A stretch of 64,000 nucleotides of DNA, from contig CACWLI010000006.1 of assembly GCA_902761685.1 (NCBI GenBank), forward strand, positions 33,244 through 97,243, in the 5' to 3' direction. Shown one piece after another: positions 35,617-43,713 of this stretch. The notes beneath the pieces are model-generated. The model did no database searches and had not been told where the DNA came from. It saw nothing but the letters and a program-made list of their open reading frames with translations. This DNA comes from an uncultured Erysipelotrichaceae bacterium (GTDB lineage: Bacteria; Bacillota_I; Bacilli_A; RF39; UBA660). The first letter of the stretch is position 1. Each line of letters opens with the position of its first letter. The translations under genes and the position numbers were made by a program.

Positions 35617-36715
35617 ATAGTTTATCTAAATATTTATCTATCTTTTTATTATTCATTTTACCAATAATAGCAATTAATATAATTATTATTAATAGATTGC
35701 CTACTATTATGTAACCAACAGTTTTATTTTCGCGTGCTTTTTCTGTTATTTTTTCTTTAAATGTTTTTTCTTCCTCTTTTTTTTCTTCTTTCTTTTTAGT
35801 TACATTGATAACATATTCTTTTTTAGTATTATCTTCAGCTGTAACAATAATTCTAACCTTTCCTCCATAGAAGTTTAAATCCTCTGCTCCGAGTATTAAA
35901 AATGTACTTCTTGTATCTTCAGTTTTAACATCTATATTTAATTTATTTGTATTATAATCTACTTCTAAATCATATTCTAGAATGTCTCTATTAAAATCTA
36001 AATTATATTTGCTAATAGTTAATGATTCAATATTAGCATTACTTGATTTAGGCATTTTAGTTTCTCTTTGTTTAGTTTCATCTTTTTTGATTGAAATTTC
36101 TTTTTCTTTTATTTTTTCACTAACAATACTACTAGCACTTGAAGTTGAATTACTATCTGATGTTTTTTTAATATTTAATCTAAAAGATGAACTTGTTTTA
36201 TTTGAAACACTAATAATATCATTTTCATCATATTCTTCTTTTTCTTCTTTATAATCAAGTAGTTTAGCTTCAATATCTTTAACTTCTATATTAGTAGTAG
36301 TACTAGTATTTTTAATAGCTTTAAATTTTAAATTCATTGTATAAGTTCCACAATAAGTTTCATCAAAACTACATGCATTTTTTGCACTAATAATTCCACC
36401 ATCTAAACTAACTACATAACTATATACATAATATGCATTATCTTTTTTATATAAAACACTATTAAAATCATTAGTAGAAATACTTACAGGAGTAAGCATA
36501 GAATCATCAAATATAATCCTATAATCTAAAGATAATAATCCCATATCATTATCTTCTCCTGTTTTTATATCACTCAAATCAATATTAACTTGAAGTGTAA
36601 CATCATTATTAAAGTTAACACTACTATTGCCATCTATAGTAACACTTTTTATATTAGCAGCACTTACTATAAATGGTAAAAATAAAATTAATATACAAAA
36701 TACTATCTTTTTCAT
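35615..36715 (-). CDS. Surface protein with cohesin-like and cadherin-like beta-sandwich domains
   Basis: 366 residues. Signal peptide (KKIVFCILILFLPFIVSAA), then a cohesin-like beta domain (about 20-160; LSLDYRIIFDDSMLTPVSI). A Ser-rich linker follows, then a cadherin-like beta-sandwich repeat of the PF12733 type (IESLTISKYNLDFNRDILEY ... AEDNTKKEYVINV). After a Lys/Glu-rich spacer, a C-terminal membrane helix (TVGYIIVGNLLIIIILIAII) precedes a basic tail. It is anchored outside the cell by a C-terminal helix with no sortase motif. ATG 36715 is preferred over an upstream GTG because AGGTG is six bases away. Confidence 0.78.
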   Translation of the reverse strand: MKKIVFCILILFLPFIVSAANIKSVTIDGNSSVNFNNDVTLQVNIDLSDIKTGEDNDMGLLSLDYRIIFDDSMLTPVSISTNDFNSVLYKKDNAYYVYSYVVSLDGGIISAKNACSFDETYCGTYTMNLKFKAIKNTSTTTNIEVKDIEAKLLDYKEEKEEYDENDIISVSNKTSSSFRLNIKKTSDSNSTSSASSIVSEKIKEKEISIKKDETKQRETKMPKSSNANIESLTISKYNLDFNRDILEYDLEVDYNTNKLNIDVKTEDTRSTFLILGAEDLNFYGGKVRIIVTAEDNTKKEYVINVTKKKEEKKEEEKTFKEKITEKARENKTVGYIIVGNLLIIIILIAIIGKMNNKKIDKYLDKL

Positions 36716-36743
36716 ACCATACACCTGTAAATATTATACAAAA

Positions 36744-36774
36744 TAAAAAAGCTTTATACAAATAAAGCTTTTTA
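36744..36774 (-). terminator. Rho-independent terminator of thrS
   Basis: AAAAGCTTTAT / ATAAAGCTTTT stem with T run on the minus strand. Confidence 0.8.
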
Positions 36775-38535
36775 TAAATTATTCTTTTTACAATTAATAG
36801 TGTTAAGTAACTCATTAATAAACTTATCTAATTCTAAATTTGTAGTTTCTTGTTCACCAAATCTTCTATAACTTACACTCTTACTATCTTTTTCTTTATC
36901 ACCAATAATTAATGTTAATGGTATTTTATGAGCTTGACTTTCTCTCATTTTATAAGATAGTTTTTCATCTCTATCATCAAGTTTAACACGAATACCTTTG
37001 TCTTCTAAAGATTTAACTATTTCTTTAGAATAATCTAAATGGAATTCATTATTAACTGGTATAACATTTACTTGAACAGGGCTTAACCATAATGGAAGAG
37101 CTCCTTTTGTTTCTTCTAAAATATAAGCCATAAATCTATCAAGTGAACCTAAAATTGCTCTATGAAGAACAACTGGAGTTTTCTTTTCACCATTTGAATC
37201 AATATATTTTAAATCAAATTTAGCTGGTAAACAGAAATCTAATTGACAAGTAGATAATGTATATTCATTTCCAACAGCTGGTTTAACATTTACATCTAAT
37301 TTAGGACCATAAAATGCTGCTTCACCAATCTCTTCAGTATATTCAATACCAAGTTCATTTAATACTTCTCTTAATTCATTTTCTGCTTTATTCCACATTT
37401 CATCATCTGGATGATATTTTTCTTTATCTTCTGGATCACGAAGAGATAAAACACATCTATAATTAGTAATATTAAAATCTTTATAAACATCAAATATTAA
37501 ATCAACTACACTCTTAAATTCATCTTTAATTTGTTCTGGTGTTACGAAAAGGTGTGCATCATTTTGACAAAAATGACGTCCACGTTCAATACCCTTAACT
37601 GCTCCACTAGCTTCAAATCTAAAATCATGAGCTATTTCACCTATTCTAATTGGTAAATCTTTATATGAATGTAATTTATTAGAATAAATCATCATATGAT
37701 GAGGACAGTTCATTGGACGAAGAACAAAACTTTCGCCTTCTAGTTCCATAGCAGGAAACATATTTTCTTTATAATGATCCCAGTGTCCACTAGTTTTATA
37801 TAAATTAACTGTACCAACGCATGGAGTAAGTACATGCATATAACCAAGCTTCTTCTCTTTTCCTTTGATATAGTTTTCTAATTCTTCCCAAATAATATAT
37901 CCATTTGGTAAAAACATTGGAAGACCTCTACCAATTAAATCATCAGACATAAATATTTCAAGTTCTTTACCTATTTTTCTATGATCTCTTTCTTTTGCTT
38001 CTTCTAGTTCATGTAAATATGCATTTAAATCTTCTTCAGTTTGAAAACATATTCCATATATTCTTTGAAGCATTTTATTTTTAGCATCCCCCTTCCAATA
38101 AGCTCCACTTACTTTAAGTAATTTAAAATACTTAATTTGTTTAGTAGAATTCATATGAGGGCCACGACATAAATCAATAAAATCATCTTGTTTATAAGCA
38201 GAAATAACAGTATCATTTTCATCCATTCTACTGATTAAATCAATCTTATACTCGTCATCCTTAAACATATCTAATGCTTCATCTTTAGATAATTCTATTC
38301 TTTTGATTAATTTGTCACTCTTTGAAATTTTTTTCATTTCTTTTTCAATTTTAGGTAAATCTTCTTCAGTTAGAGTTACATCACCCAAATCAATATCATA
38401 GTAAAATCCATCTTCAATAACTGGTCCTACCCAATATTTTGCATTTGGATAGATATGCTTAATTGCATGAGCAAGAAGATGAGCACAACTATGATTTAAA
38501 GTATTTAATTCATTGTTTTCTTTAATATTTATCAT
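36772..38535 (-). CDS. thrS: Threonyl-tRNA synthetase lacking the N-terminal TGS domain
   Basis: 587 residues. The sequence starts almost at the editing domain (NHSCAHLLAHAIKHIYPNAK, with the HxxxH zinc/editing motif, and DLCRGPHMNST). The roughly 60-residue TGS domain of standard ThrRS is absent. The class II core is complete: motif 1 region with RPMNCPHHMMIY (zinc Cys), motif 2 RIGEIAHDFRFEASGAVKGI and motif 3 RAILGSLDRFMAYI, followed by the anticodon-binding domain (NVIPVNNEFH; KIPLTLIIGDKE). GGGAGG precedes the ATG with good spacing. A T-box leader lies upstream. Confidence 0.96.
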   Translation of the reverse strand: MINIKENNELNTLNHSCAHLLAHAIKHIYPNAKYWVGPVIEDGFYYDIDLGDVTLTEEDLPKIEKEMKKISKSDKLIKRIELSKDEALDMFKDDEYKIDLISRMDENDTVISAYKQDDFIDLCRGPHMNSTKQIKYFKLLKVSGAYWKGDAKNKMLQRIYGICFQTEEDLNAYLHELEEAKERDHRKIGKELEIFMSDDLIGRGLPMFLPNGYIIWEELENYIKGKEKKLGYMHVLTPCVGTVNLYKTSGHWDHYKENMFPAMELEGESFVLRPMNCPHHMMIYSNKLHSYKDLPIRIGEIAHDFRFEASGAVKGIERGRHFCQNDAHLFVTPEQIKDEFKSVVDLIFDVYKDFNITNYRCVLSLRDPEDKEKYHPDDEMWNKAENELREVLNELGIEYTEEIGEAAFYGPKLDVNVKPAVGNEYTLSTCQLDFCLPAKFDLKYIDSNGEKKTPVVLHRAILGSLDRFMAYILEETKGALPLWLSPVQVNVIPVNNEFHLDYSKEIVKSLEDKGIRVKLDDRDEKLSYKMRESQAHKIPLTLIIGDKEKDSKSVSYRRFGEQETTNLELDKFINELLNTINCKKNNL

Positions 38536-38546
38536 ATTTTCCTCCC

Positions 38547-38747
38547 AAAAATAAAAAGGATGGTATTAAGGAGTCATAACTGACGGTACCATCCTTTATT
38601 TAACTTAATTTATATAACGGTATAACCCGGGATACTATTAATATCCAGTTCATAGGTAGTAACAATATAACACTTTTAAACTATCTTTCACCATCATAGT
38701 CTCGCTAAATAAAGCACTTTATATGTCTCGTCCTAATCAAAACTTAT
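38547..38747 (-). promoter_or_regulatory. Threonine T-box leader of thrS
   Basis: Minus-strand order: stem I with AGCGAGACTATGATGGTG, a specifier region reading ACT-ACC (38655-38660; both Thr codons, ACC six bases before CTGGA), the T-box core AAGGATGGTACCGTC, then GACTCCTTAATACCATCC and TTTTTA as the terminator alternative to the antiterminator. Confidence 0.9.
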
Positions 38748-38753
38748 GAAATA

Positions 38754-38782
38754 ATATTAACACTAAAATATTTAAAAATCAA
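38754..38782 (-). promoter_or_regulatory. Promoter of the thrS T-box transcript
   Basis: TTGATT (38777-38782), 17-base spacer and TAATAT (38754-38759) on the minus strand, just upstream of stem I. Confidence 0.65.
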
Positions 38783-38789
38783 TAATATT

Positions 38790-39614
38790 TTAGTTTTTAA
38801 TAAAGTCTTTTAACATATCAATATATTCTTGCTCTAAAGCATCAATTACTACTTCTTCTTCTAATAATTTTTTAATGAATTCTTTATCTTTAGTATTAAG
38901 TATTAATAATACTAATCTACTAACATTTACTTGTTCTATAGCAGATATGTATTCACCAATATACCAAGTATCTTTTTTATCAATAAAGAATTTATCTACT
39001 AAGTCATAATTATAACCTTTGCAATCATAATTATATGCTAGTCTCCATACATTTTCTAAAGCATATTCACTATTAATCGCAGAAGTTAAAACATCATTAA
39101 ACTCTTCTTCTGTTAAACTTGGTAGTTTTTTAGAACAAATCCACCAAGTAATTAAAAGCATTAAATCATTTGAAGACATTTTAGAAGAAAAATTTTTAAA
39201 TACATTTGAATTCAAAACAATATCTTCTTTATTTTCTACATTCTTAATTTCTTCTATAACACTATTTAATTCTTTGTTCTTTTTAAACATATTAAATAGT
39301 CCTAATTCATCTATAAAAAAGTCATCATTAATATAACCATTAATATATTTAAATACACTTTTAATAAAAAAATTATCATTTAATTTTATATAAAATTCTG
39401 TAGTACTTTTATTTGGATTAATATAAATTTCAGAAGAAGATTTTTTGTTAATTATAGTATCTTTATCAAATTCAATATTATAAACATTATTATCATAAAA
39501 TAACTTATATTCCTTATCATTAGATTCAAAAGTGAATTTAATTTTATCTTTTAATATTTTAAAATTCTTTTTGATTCTTTCTCCATTATTAAAAATTCTT
39601 ACATCTTCAAACAT
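38790..39614 (-). CDS. Hypothetical protein
   Basis: 274 residues, soluble. The first half is beta-rich with many Phe/Lys/Asn (FEDVRIFNNGERIKKNFK; YIKLNDNFFIKSVFKYING). The second half is helical with a Trp pair (LLITWWICSKKLPSLTEEEF) and helix repeats that may form a HEAT-like array. No family recognised. ATG 39614 has AAGGAG six bases upstream. It lies 11 bases after the tRNA-binding-domain gene, so it is probably cotranscribed with it. Confidence 0.65.
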   Translation of the reverse strand: MFEDVRIFNNGERIKKNFKILKDKIKFTFESNDKEYKLFYDNNVYNIEFDKDTIINKKSSSEIYINPNKSTTEFYIKLNDNFFIKSVFKYINGYINDDFFIDELGLFNMFKKNKELNSVIEEIKNVENKEDIVLNSNVFKNFSSKMSSNDLMLLITWWICSKKLPSLTEEEFNDVLTSAINSEYALENVWRLAYNYDCKGYNYDLVDKFFIDKKDTWYIGEYISAIEQVNVSRLVLLILNTKDKEFIKKLLEEEVVIDALEQEYIDMLKDFIKN

Positions 39615-39624
39615 AATATACTCC

Positions 39625-39999
39625 TTAGTATAATTTAGAACCTGCCGGGATAGAATCATCAACTATCATAAGATTTAATTTTTCTACTCCATTTTCTTCA
39701 TGGACAGCTGATAAAAGCATACCACAAGAATCAATACCCATCATGCTTCTAATTGGTAAATTTAATATAGCTATTACATTTTTACCAATTAATTCTTCTG
39801 GTTCATAATAAGCATGGATTCCACTTAAAATTGTTCTATCTACTCCTGACCCATCGTCTAATGTAAAACCTAGTAGTTTTTTACTCTTATTAATTGCATA
39901 ACAATCTTTAATTCTAACCACTCTAAAATCACATTTACTAAATGTTTCAAAATCAACATATTCTTTAGATAATTCTTCCGTTTTAATTTCATTATCCAC
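39625..39999 (-). CDS. Stand-alone tRNA-binding OB-fold protein (MetRS C-terminal / CsaA-like)
   Basis: 124 residues. After a short N-terminus comes the EMAP-II-like OB fold: FETFSKCDFRVVRIKDCY, LGFTLDDGSGVDRTILSGI, LIGKNVIAILNLPIRSMMGI, SCGMLLSA and the end PAGSKLY, characteristic of the C-terminal domain of MetRS and of CsaA/YgjH. Here it is free-standing. It could act as a MetRS beta subunit in trans if metG lacks its own domain; metG is not in the window. Fairly sure of the fold, not of the partner. Confidence 0.85.
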   Translation of the reverse strand: MDNEIKTEELSKEYVDFETFSKCDFRVVRIKDCYAINKSKKLLGFTLDDGSGVDRTILSGIHAYYEPEELIGKNVIAILNLPIRSMMGIDSCGMLLSAVHEENGVEKLNLMIVDDSIPAGSKLY

Positions 40000-40030
40000 A
40001 ATTAATCACTTCCATAAATAAATTATAACA

Positions 40031-40064
40031 TAAAATAAAACTTAAGTATTAAATACTTAAGTTT
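40031..40064 (-). terminator. Rho-independent terminator
   Basis: AAACTTAAGTATT / AATACTTAAGTTT near-perfect palindrome with a T-rich tract on the minus strand, after the ADA-SLOG gene. Confidence 0.75.
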
Positions 40065-42379
40065 AATTCTTCATTGTGATTATTTTGAATCATTTTTTGT
40101 GCTTCTCTAATATAATAATGTATATTATCTAAGTTAAATCCTGGTATTAATAATGCAGGATTTTTATTATATATTTTGACAAGTAATTCTTCTATTGTTT
40201 TAAATGAATATTCATTACCACTCATTGATCTGCTTTTGGTAGTTGAAGCTCCATATGGTCCATCCATTAAATGCATAGTTATTCCCAAATTATGAGCTCT
40301 TTGAATCATATCATTTACTACACTACCTCCACCAATAGCAATCATTTGTCCATTATTCTCTTGAACAAGTTTTAGTTGTGTATCAGGTAAATCTAACCAG
40401 TTTCTTGCTTTTTGGCCATCAATTTCTAATATAGTAGCATGTGTAATTGTATCTTTTTCTACTTCATTAAATCCTCTTTTTGTTGCTTCTAAAGTTAAGG
40501 TTCCAAGTAAAACAATTGGATTATTACTTACTTTATTTCTATTATTAACTGCTTCATGCATAGTTCTCTCAACACCAAAATTAGTTCCACCAGTTACTAT
40601 ATATGCAGTATCTGGATTTAGTACATTAGCAAGTACTTGCATAGTTAATCTAATATAATATTGATCTGTTTTAGAAATATTAGGCCAGTTATTTTTAGAT
40701 GCTCCAGTTATTAATATAGGAGTTTTATTAAAAGTATCTTGTGCAATAACTCTATCATCAGTAATTGCTCCAATTTCTTCTAATTGTTCACTAAGTCCTT
40801 TTAATTGTGAAGCAAGTCTTTGTTTATTTCTTCTTTCTAATTCTTCACTATAACGAGGACGACCATCTTTTGTTCCATATTTAATTGATTCATATAATTT
40901 ATCTACATCTACTATATGGGGATGAGTTTTTTCTCTTAATTCAGCTCTTCTTATTATTTCTTTTTCAGTTTCAAGTATTTTTTCAAAATCTTTTGTATCA
41001 AGACCAGCACTATCAGCTAGTACTGCTTCTTGAGAAGAAGTAGTTGAATACAAACCATGACCATCAGTCCCAAGAACTACGCCAACTCCACTATCTATAA
41101 ATCTTTTAATTGGAACAACAGTTAACGAATCAATATTATTAAGTGCTAAATTAGAACTCATATTAAATTCAATAATTGCTCCCATTTCACGAGCAAGATT
41201 AATTACAGCATTTTTCTCTAAATCATTTCCTTTACCATCTCTTGTTATATCTAGTCCATATAATCCATGACCAATTCTAATTTGAGGCATTTTTAATTTT
41301 TTATTAAATGTCTTTTCAATTTTTTTATGTTCATCGTATATAATTTTTAAAGCATCATATACATTTGTTTTATACATTGGGTTCTCTCCAGCATGTATTC
41401 TAATTACAAAATATGGATCTTCTAAGATTGCATATCTAGTTAAAAGTCTTAACTCTTCTTCAAAATCAAGGGTTTGATTTGTTTCCCTACCCATAAAATC
41501 ACAACCAACTATATACGGACATTTAGCAATTATTTTAATTTTATCTATTTCATCTAAATTCCATTCTTTATCTGAGTGTCTCCACATTCCGATTAAGAAC
41601 CTAATTTTAACTCCAGTTTCTCTTTCAATAATAGGTAAATATTTTTCTAATGCTTTTGTAAATTCTTTATTAATTGTAAAAGTAGAAAAAGATAATTCTG
41701 CATATCTAATACCCATATTTTTGTAATCCATGGCTAAAGACATTAACAATTCAGGGAATAACTCAATGCTCTTTGTAAATGGCCCTCTTATTAAATAAAT
41801 ATCTTCCATTTTTTTAAATGTTTCTTGAGTAATAATTGGTAATTTTAAAGCTTTTTTTAATATTTCTAAATCTTCTTTAGTTAAATCTCTTAATCTAACA
41901 AAAGAATCACTATTATATTTAGATGTATCTATTCCAATTAGTTTTAAAAATCTTATAGGATAGTTAATATTATGCTTTAAACCCAAAGTTATTAGAGTTT
42001 CATTAGTCATTGCTCCAGCAAAATGAGTATGTAAATCAGTAATAGTAGTTAATGCTTCATCTTCTCTTTTCAAAGGAACTTCTTCTGTTTTACCTTGGGA
42101 TAGTTTTCTTGTTTCAAAACTAGTTAGTTTATTTTTATAAGTTACTTCAAGAGTTGTTTTATTAATAGTAACAAAAGTATCATCTTTTATTCTAAAAACA
42201 AAGGAATCAATTTCAGGATAATAAATCATTTCAGATATTTGATTTAAATTTCTAACAATTGAATGAGATAATCTAGGACTATCTGAATTACAAAATATTT
42301 TATATCGAATTGAATTACCCATTATTATGAATTCAACTCTAATATTATTTGAATAATCTAAATAGAATTTACCTTTCAT
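40049..42379 (-). CDS. Adenosine-deaminase-family enzyme fused to a C-terminal SLOG/LOG-like Rossmann domain
   Basis: 776 residues. Residues 1-110 form an unrecognised N-terminal domain. Residues about 115-490 are an amidohydrolase of the ADA family with all key motifs: TDLHTHFAGAM (metal HxH), IRIHAGENP near 331 (His and Glu), RIGHGLYGL near 370, and LGTDGHGLYST near 438 (Asp). From about 555 a Rossmann-like domain follows: TPILITGASKNNW, YIVTGGTNFGVERTMHEAV, NPIVLLGTLTLEA and MIAIGGGSVVND, the GG(T/S)xxGxE pattern of LOG/DprA-type SLOG domains. SLOG domains bind or process nucleotide-derived ligands, so a sensor-plus-deaminase of a nucleotide is plausible (inference). GAGG precedes the ATG. 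Confidence 0.82.
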   Translation of the reverse strand: MKGKFYLDYSNNIRVEFIIMGNSIRYKIFCNSDSPRLSHSIVRNLNQISEMIYYPEIDSFVFRIKDDTFVTINKTTLEVTYKNKLTSFETRKLSQGKTEEVPLKREDEALTTITDLHTHFAGAMTNETLITLGLKHNINYPIRFLKLIGIDTSKYNSDSFVRLRDLTKEDLEILKKALKLPIITQETFKKMEDIYLIRGPFTKSIELFPELLMSLAMDYKNMGIRYAELSFSTFTINKEFTKALEKYLPIIERETGVKIRFLIGMWRHSDKEWNLDEIDKIKIIAKCPYIVGCDFMGRETNQTLDFEEELRLLTRYAILEDPYFVIRIHAGENPMYKTNVYDALKIIYDEHKKIEKTFNKKLKMPQIRIGHGLYGLDITRDGKGNDLEKNAVINLAREMGAIIEFNMSSNLALNNIDSLTVVPIKRFIDSGVGVVLGTDGHGLYSTTSSQEAVLADSAGLDTKDFEKILETEKEIIRRAELREKTHPHIVDVDKLYESIKYGTKDGRPRYSEELERRNKQRLASQLKGLSEQLEEIGAITDDRVIAQDTFNKTPILITGASKNNWPNISKTDQYYIRLTMQVLANVLNPDTAYIVTGGTNFGVERTMHEAVNNRNKVSNNPIVLLGTLTLEATKRGFNEVEKDTITHATILEIDGQKARNWLDLPDTQLKLVQENNGQMIAIGGGSVVNDMIQRAHNLGITMHLMDGPYGASTTKSRSMSGNEYSFKTIEELLVKIYNKNPALLIPGFNLDNIHYYIREAQKMIQNNHNEELNLSI

Positions 42380-42425
42380 AAAATACCTCTATTATTAATA
42401 AACTAAAGTTTAATTATTTACATTA

Positions 42426-42501
42426 TGGTGCTGAAAACAGGAATTGAACCCGCAACCTACTGATTACGATTCAGTTGCTCTACCAATTGAGCTATTTCAG
42501 C
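42426..42501 (-). tRNA. tRNA-Thr(CGU)
   Basis: 76 bases with encoded CCA. Acceptor GCTGAAA / TTTCAGC, anticodon stem ACTGA / TCAGT, loop ATCGTAA with anticodon CGT, T-loop TTCAATT. It reads only ACG codons, a minor isoacceptor in so AT-rich a genome. Confidence 0.93.
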
Positions 42502-42506
42502 ATATG

Positions 42507-42580
42507 TGGTTGCCCTGATAGGATTCGAACCTATGATGCTGGAGTCAGAGTCCAGAGCCTTACCACTTGGCCACAGGGCA
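42507..42580 (-). tRNA. tRNA-Gln(CUG)
   Basis: 74 bases with encoded CCA. Acceptor TGCCCTG / CAGGGCA (U1-A72, typical of tRNA-Gln), anticodon stem CTGGA / TCCAG, loop CTCTGAC with anticodon CTG. Five bases upstream of tRNA-Thr, likely one transcript. Confidence 0.92.
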
Positions 42581-42617
42581 ATATCTTTTTATAAAATAAT
42601 TATAACATTTTAAAAGT

Positions 42618-42644
42618 AAAAAAAATAGTCAAATGACTATTTTA
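42618..42644 (-). terminator. Rho-independent terminator
   Basis: AAAATAGTC / GACTATTTT stem with a four-base loop and T run on the minus strand, at the end of the 42642 gene. Confidence 0.75.
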
Positions 42645-43160
42645 TTCACTAACTTCAAGATTATCTCTATATTCATTCCATTCTGTCATATCAATTAGTT
42701 CATATATTTTATCCACTATTTCATTAAACTTAGGATTAGATATCATGTATCCACCTACTTTATAAGTATTTCCATCTTTTAAAGTTATTTCAAGACTAAA
42801 ATCTAAACCATCAAGTATTTCATTATTTTCATTTGCATCTTCAGTAAACAATGACATTCTATCATTTATATAATTACATAATTCATTATACTTCTCTACT
42901 CCTAAATTAATATCTTTTGTATCTGAATTATATGTATTAGAAAACACTAACTTACCATCTTTTGTAAATGTCATAGTTTTAGTAGAAGTACTAGCTATTG
43001 TACCAAATCCTCCACCAACAGAATATTTAACTACTGTTATATCAGAATTATTTTTTATTTCTGTATTTGAATCATTTAATAAGAATTTCCAAATAACAAA
43101 ACCAATCAAAAAAACTAATATTACTATAATAATTATATATTTTATATTTGATTTATTCAT
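42642..43160 (-). CDS. Membrane-anchored extracytoplasmic hypothetical protein
   Basis: 172 residues. Short basic N-terminus, one hydrophobic helix (IIIIVILVFLIGFVIWKFLL), then a hydrophilic beta-rich domain with a SVGGGFGTIASTSTKTMTF strand pair. The pattern 'test statistic with time/day, then KxxLCNYINDR' resembles DUF-type lipoprotein-like proteins of Firmicutes but lacks a lipobox Cys. No function assigned. Located between the tRNA pair and tmRNA with its own terminator. Confidence 0.65.
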   Translation of the reverse strand: MNKSNIKYIIIIVILVFLIGFVIWKFLLNDSNTEIKNNSDITVVKYSVGGGFGTIASTSTKTMTFTKDGKLVFSNTYNSDTKDINLGVEKYNELCNYINDRMSLFTEDANENNEILDGLDFSLEITLKDGNTYKVGGYMISNPKFNEIVDKIYELIDMTEWNEYRDNLEVSE

Positions 43161-43246
43161 ATTGTTTCACCTCTATATTAAAAGTATAACATATTATATA
43201 AAATAAATAGTATATTTAATAAAAAGTTTTTTAAATTTATGTAAAT

Positions 43247-43268
43247 TAAAAAAGAGCTAATTGCTCTA
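43247..43268 (-). terminator. Terminator of tmRNA
   Basis: AGAGC-AATTA-GCTCT followed by six T on the minus strand, 12 bases past the tmRNA 3' end. Confidence 0.75.
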
Positions 43269-43279
43269 TATATCATATT

Positions 43280-43631
43280 TGGTGGAGCTGAGGAGTAACG
43301 AACTCCTGTCCAAAATACATTTAACTAGAGCATCTACAAGTTTAGTTGGTTTTTATACTCAAATAATAATGTAGATTGCCAACTTCTCTTATTATTCAAA
43401 GCTTATTAATCATTCGTTAAAAGTCACAAGCATACTTTTAATATAGTTCACTAAATGACTCCCAATCTAAATCCCGTGAACAAAAGATTCAGTGGAAGAC
43501 CAGTTAACCTATGTTAGGCAAAAGCTGGTACAAAATCAAAATCGTTTCCGATTATTTTATTGTTGCGTTTTAAGTACGCCTACTACTTGCACTCTAACTA
43601 AATCAATATTCTGTCGAATCAATGCAGCCCC
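43280..43631 (-). ncRNA. ssrA: Transfer-messenger RNA
   Basis: 352 bases. The 5' end GGGGCTGCATTGATTCGACA and 3' end CAGCTCCACCA form the tRNA-like acceptor, and the T-arm CAGGAGTTCG is visible. The tag reading frame ends in codons for GNDFDFVPAFA then TAA (stop near 43515), preceded by NNKII; its exact first residue is uncertain. Rescues stalled ribosomes with SmpB (not in the window). The AFA ending resembles Mollicutes tags (YAFA) rather than the LAA of Bacillus. Confidence 0.95.
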
Positions 43632-43643
43632 ATTTCAGAGAAT

Positions 43644-43649
43644 ATTATA
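43644..43649 (-). promoter_or_regulatory. Extended -10 promoter of tmRNA
   Basis: TGTTATAAT on the minus strand, 13 bases before the mature 5' end. It has a TGn extension and no recognisable -35 box. Confidence 0.6.
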
Positions 43650-43677
43650 ACACATTTTATTCTAAATAGCTAGTTTA

Positions 43678-43706
43678 TTGACAATTATTAGTTTATTTCA
43701 TAAAAT
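43678..43706 (+). promoter_or_regulatory. Sigma-A promoter placed immediately before the 43714 start codon
   Basis: TTGACA (43678-43683), 17-base spacer, TAAAAT (43701-43706). The predicted transcription start falls at or next to the ATG at 43714. Confidence 0.75.
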
Positions 43707-43713
43707 ATAAGAT

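Noticed and set aside
43161..43246. A further small RNA between the 42642 gene and tmRNA
   Set aside because: The stretch is AT-rich with no stable hairpin besides the tmRNA terminator and no promoter-like pair.
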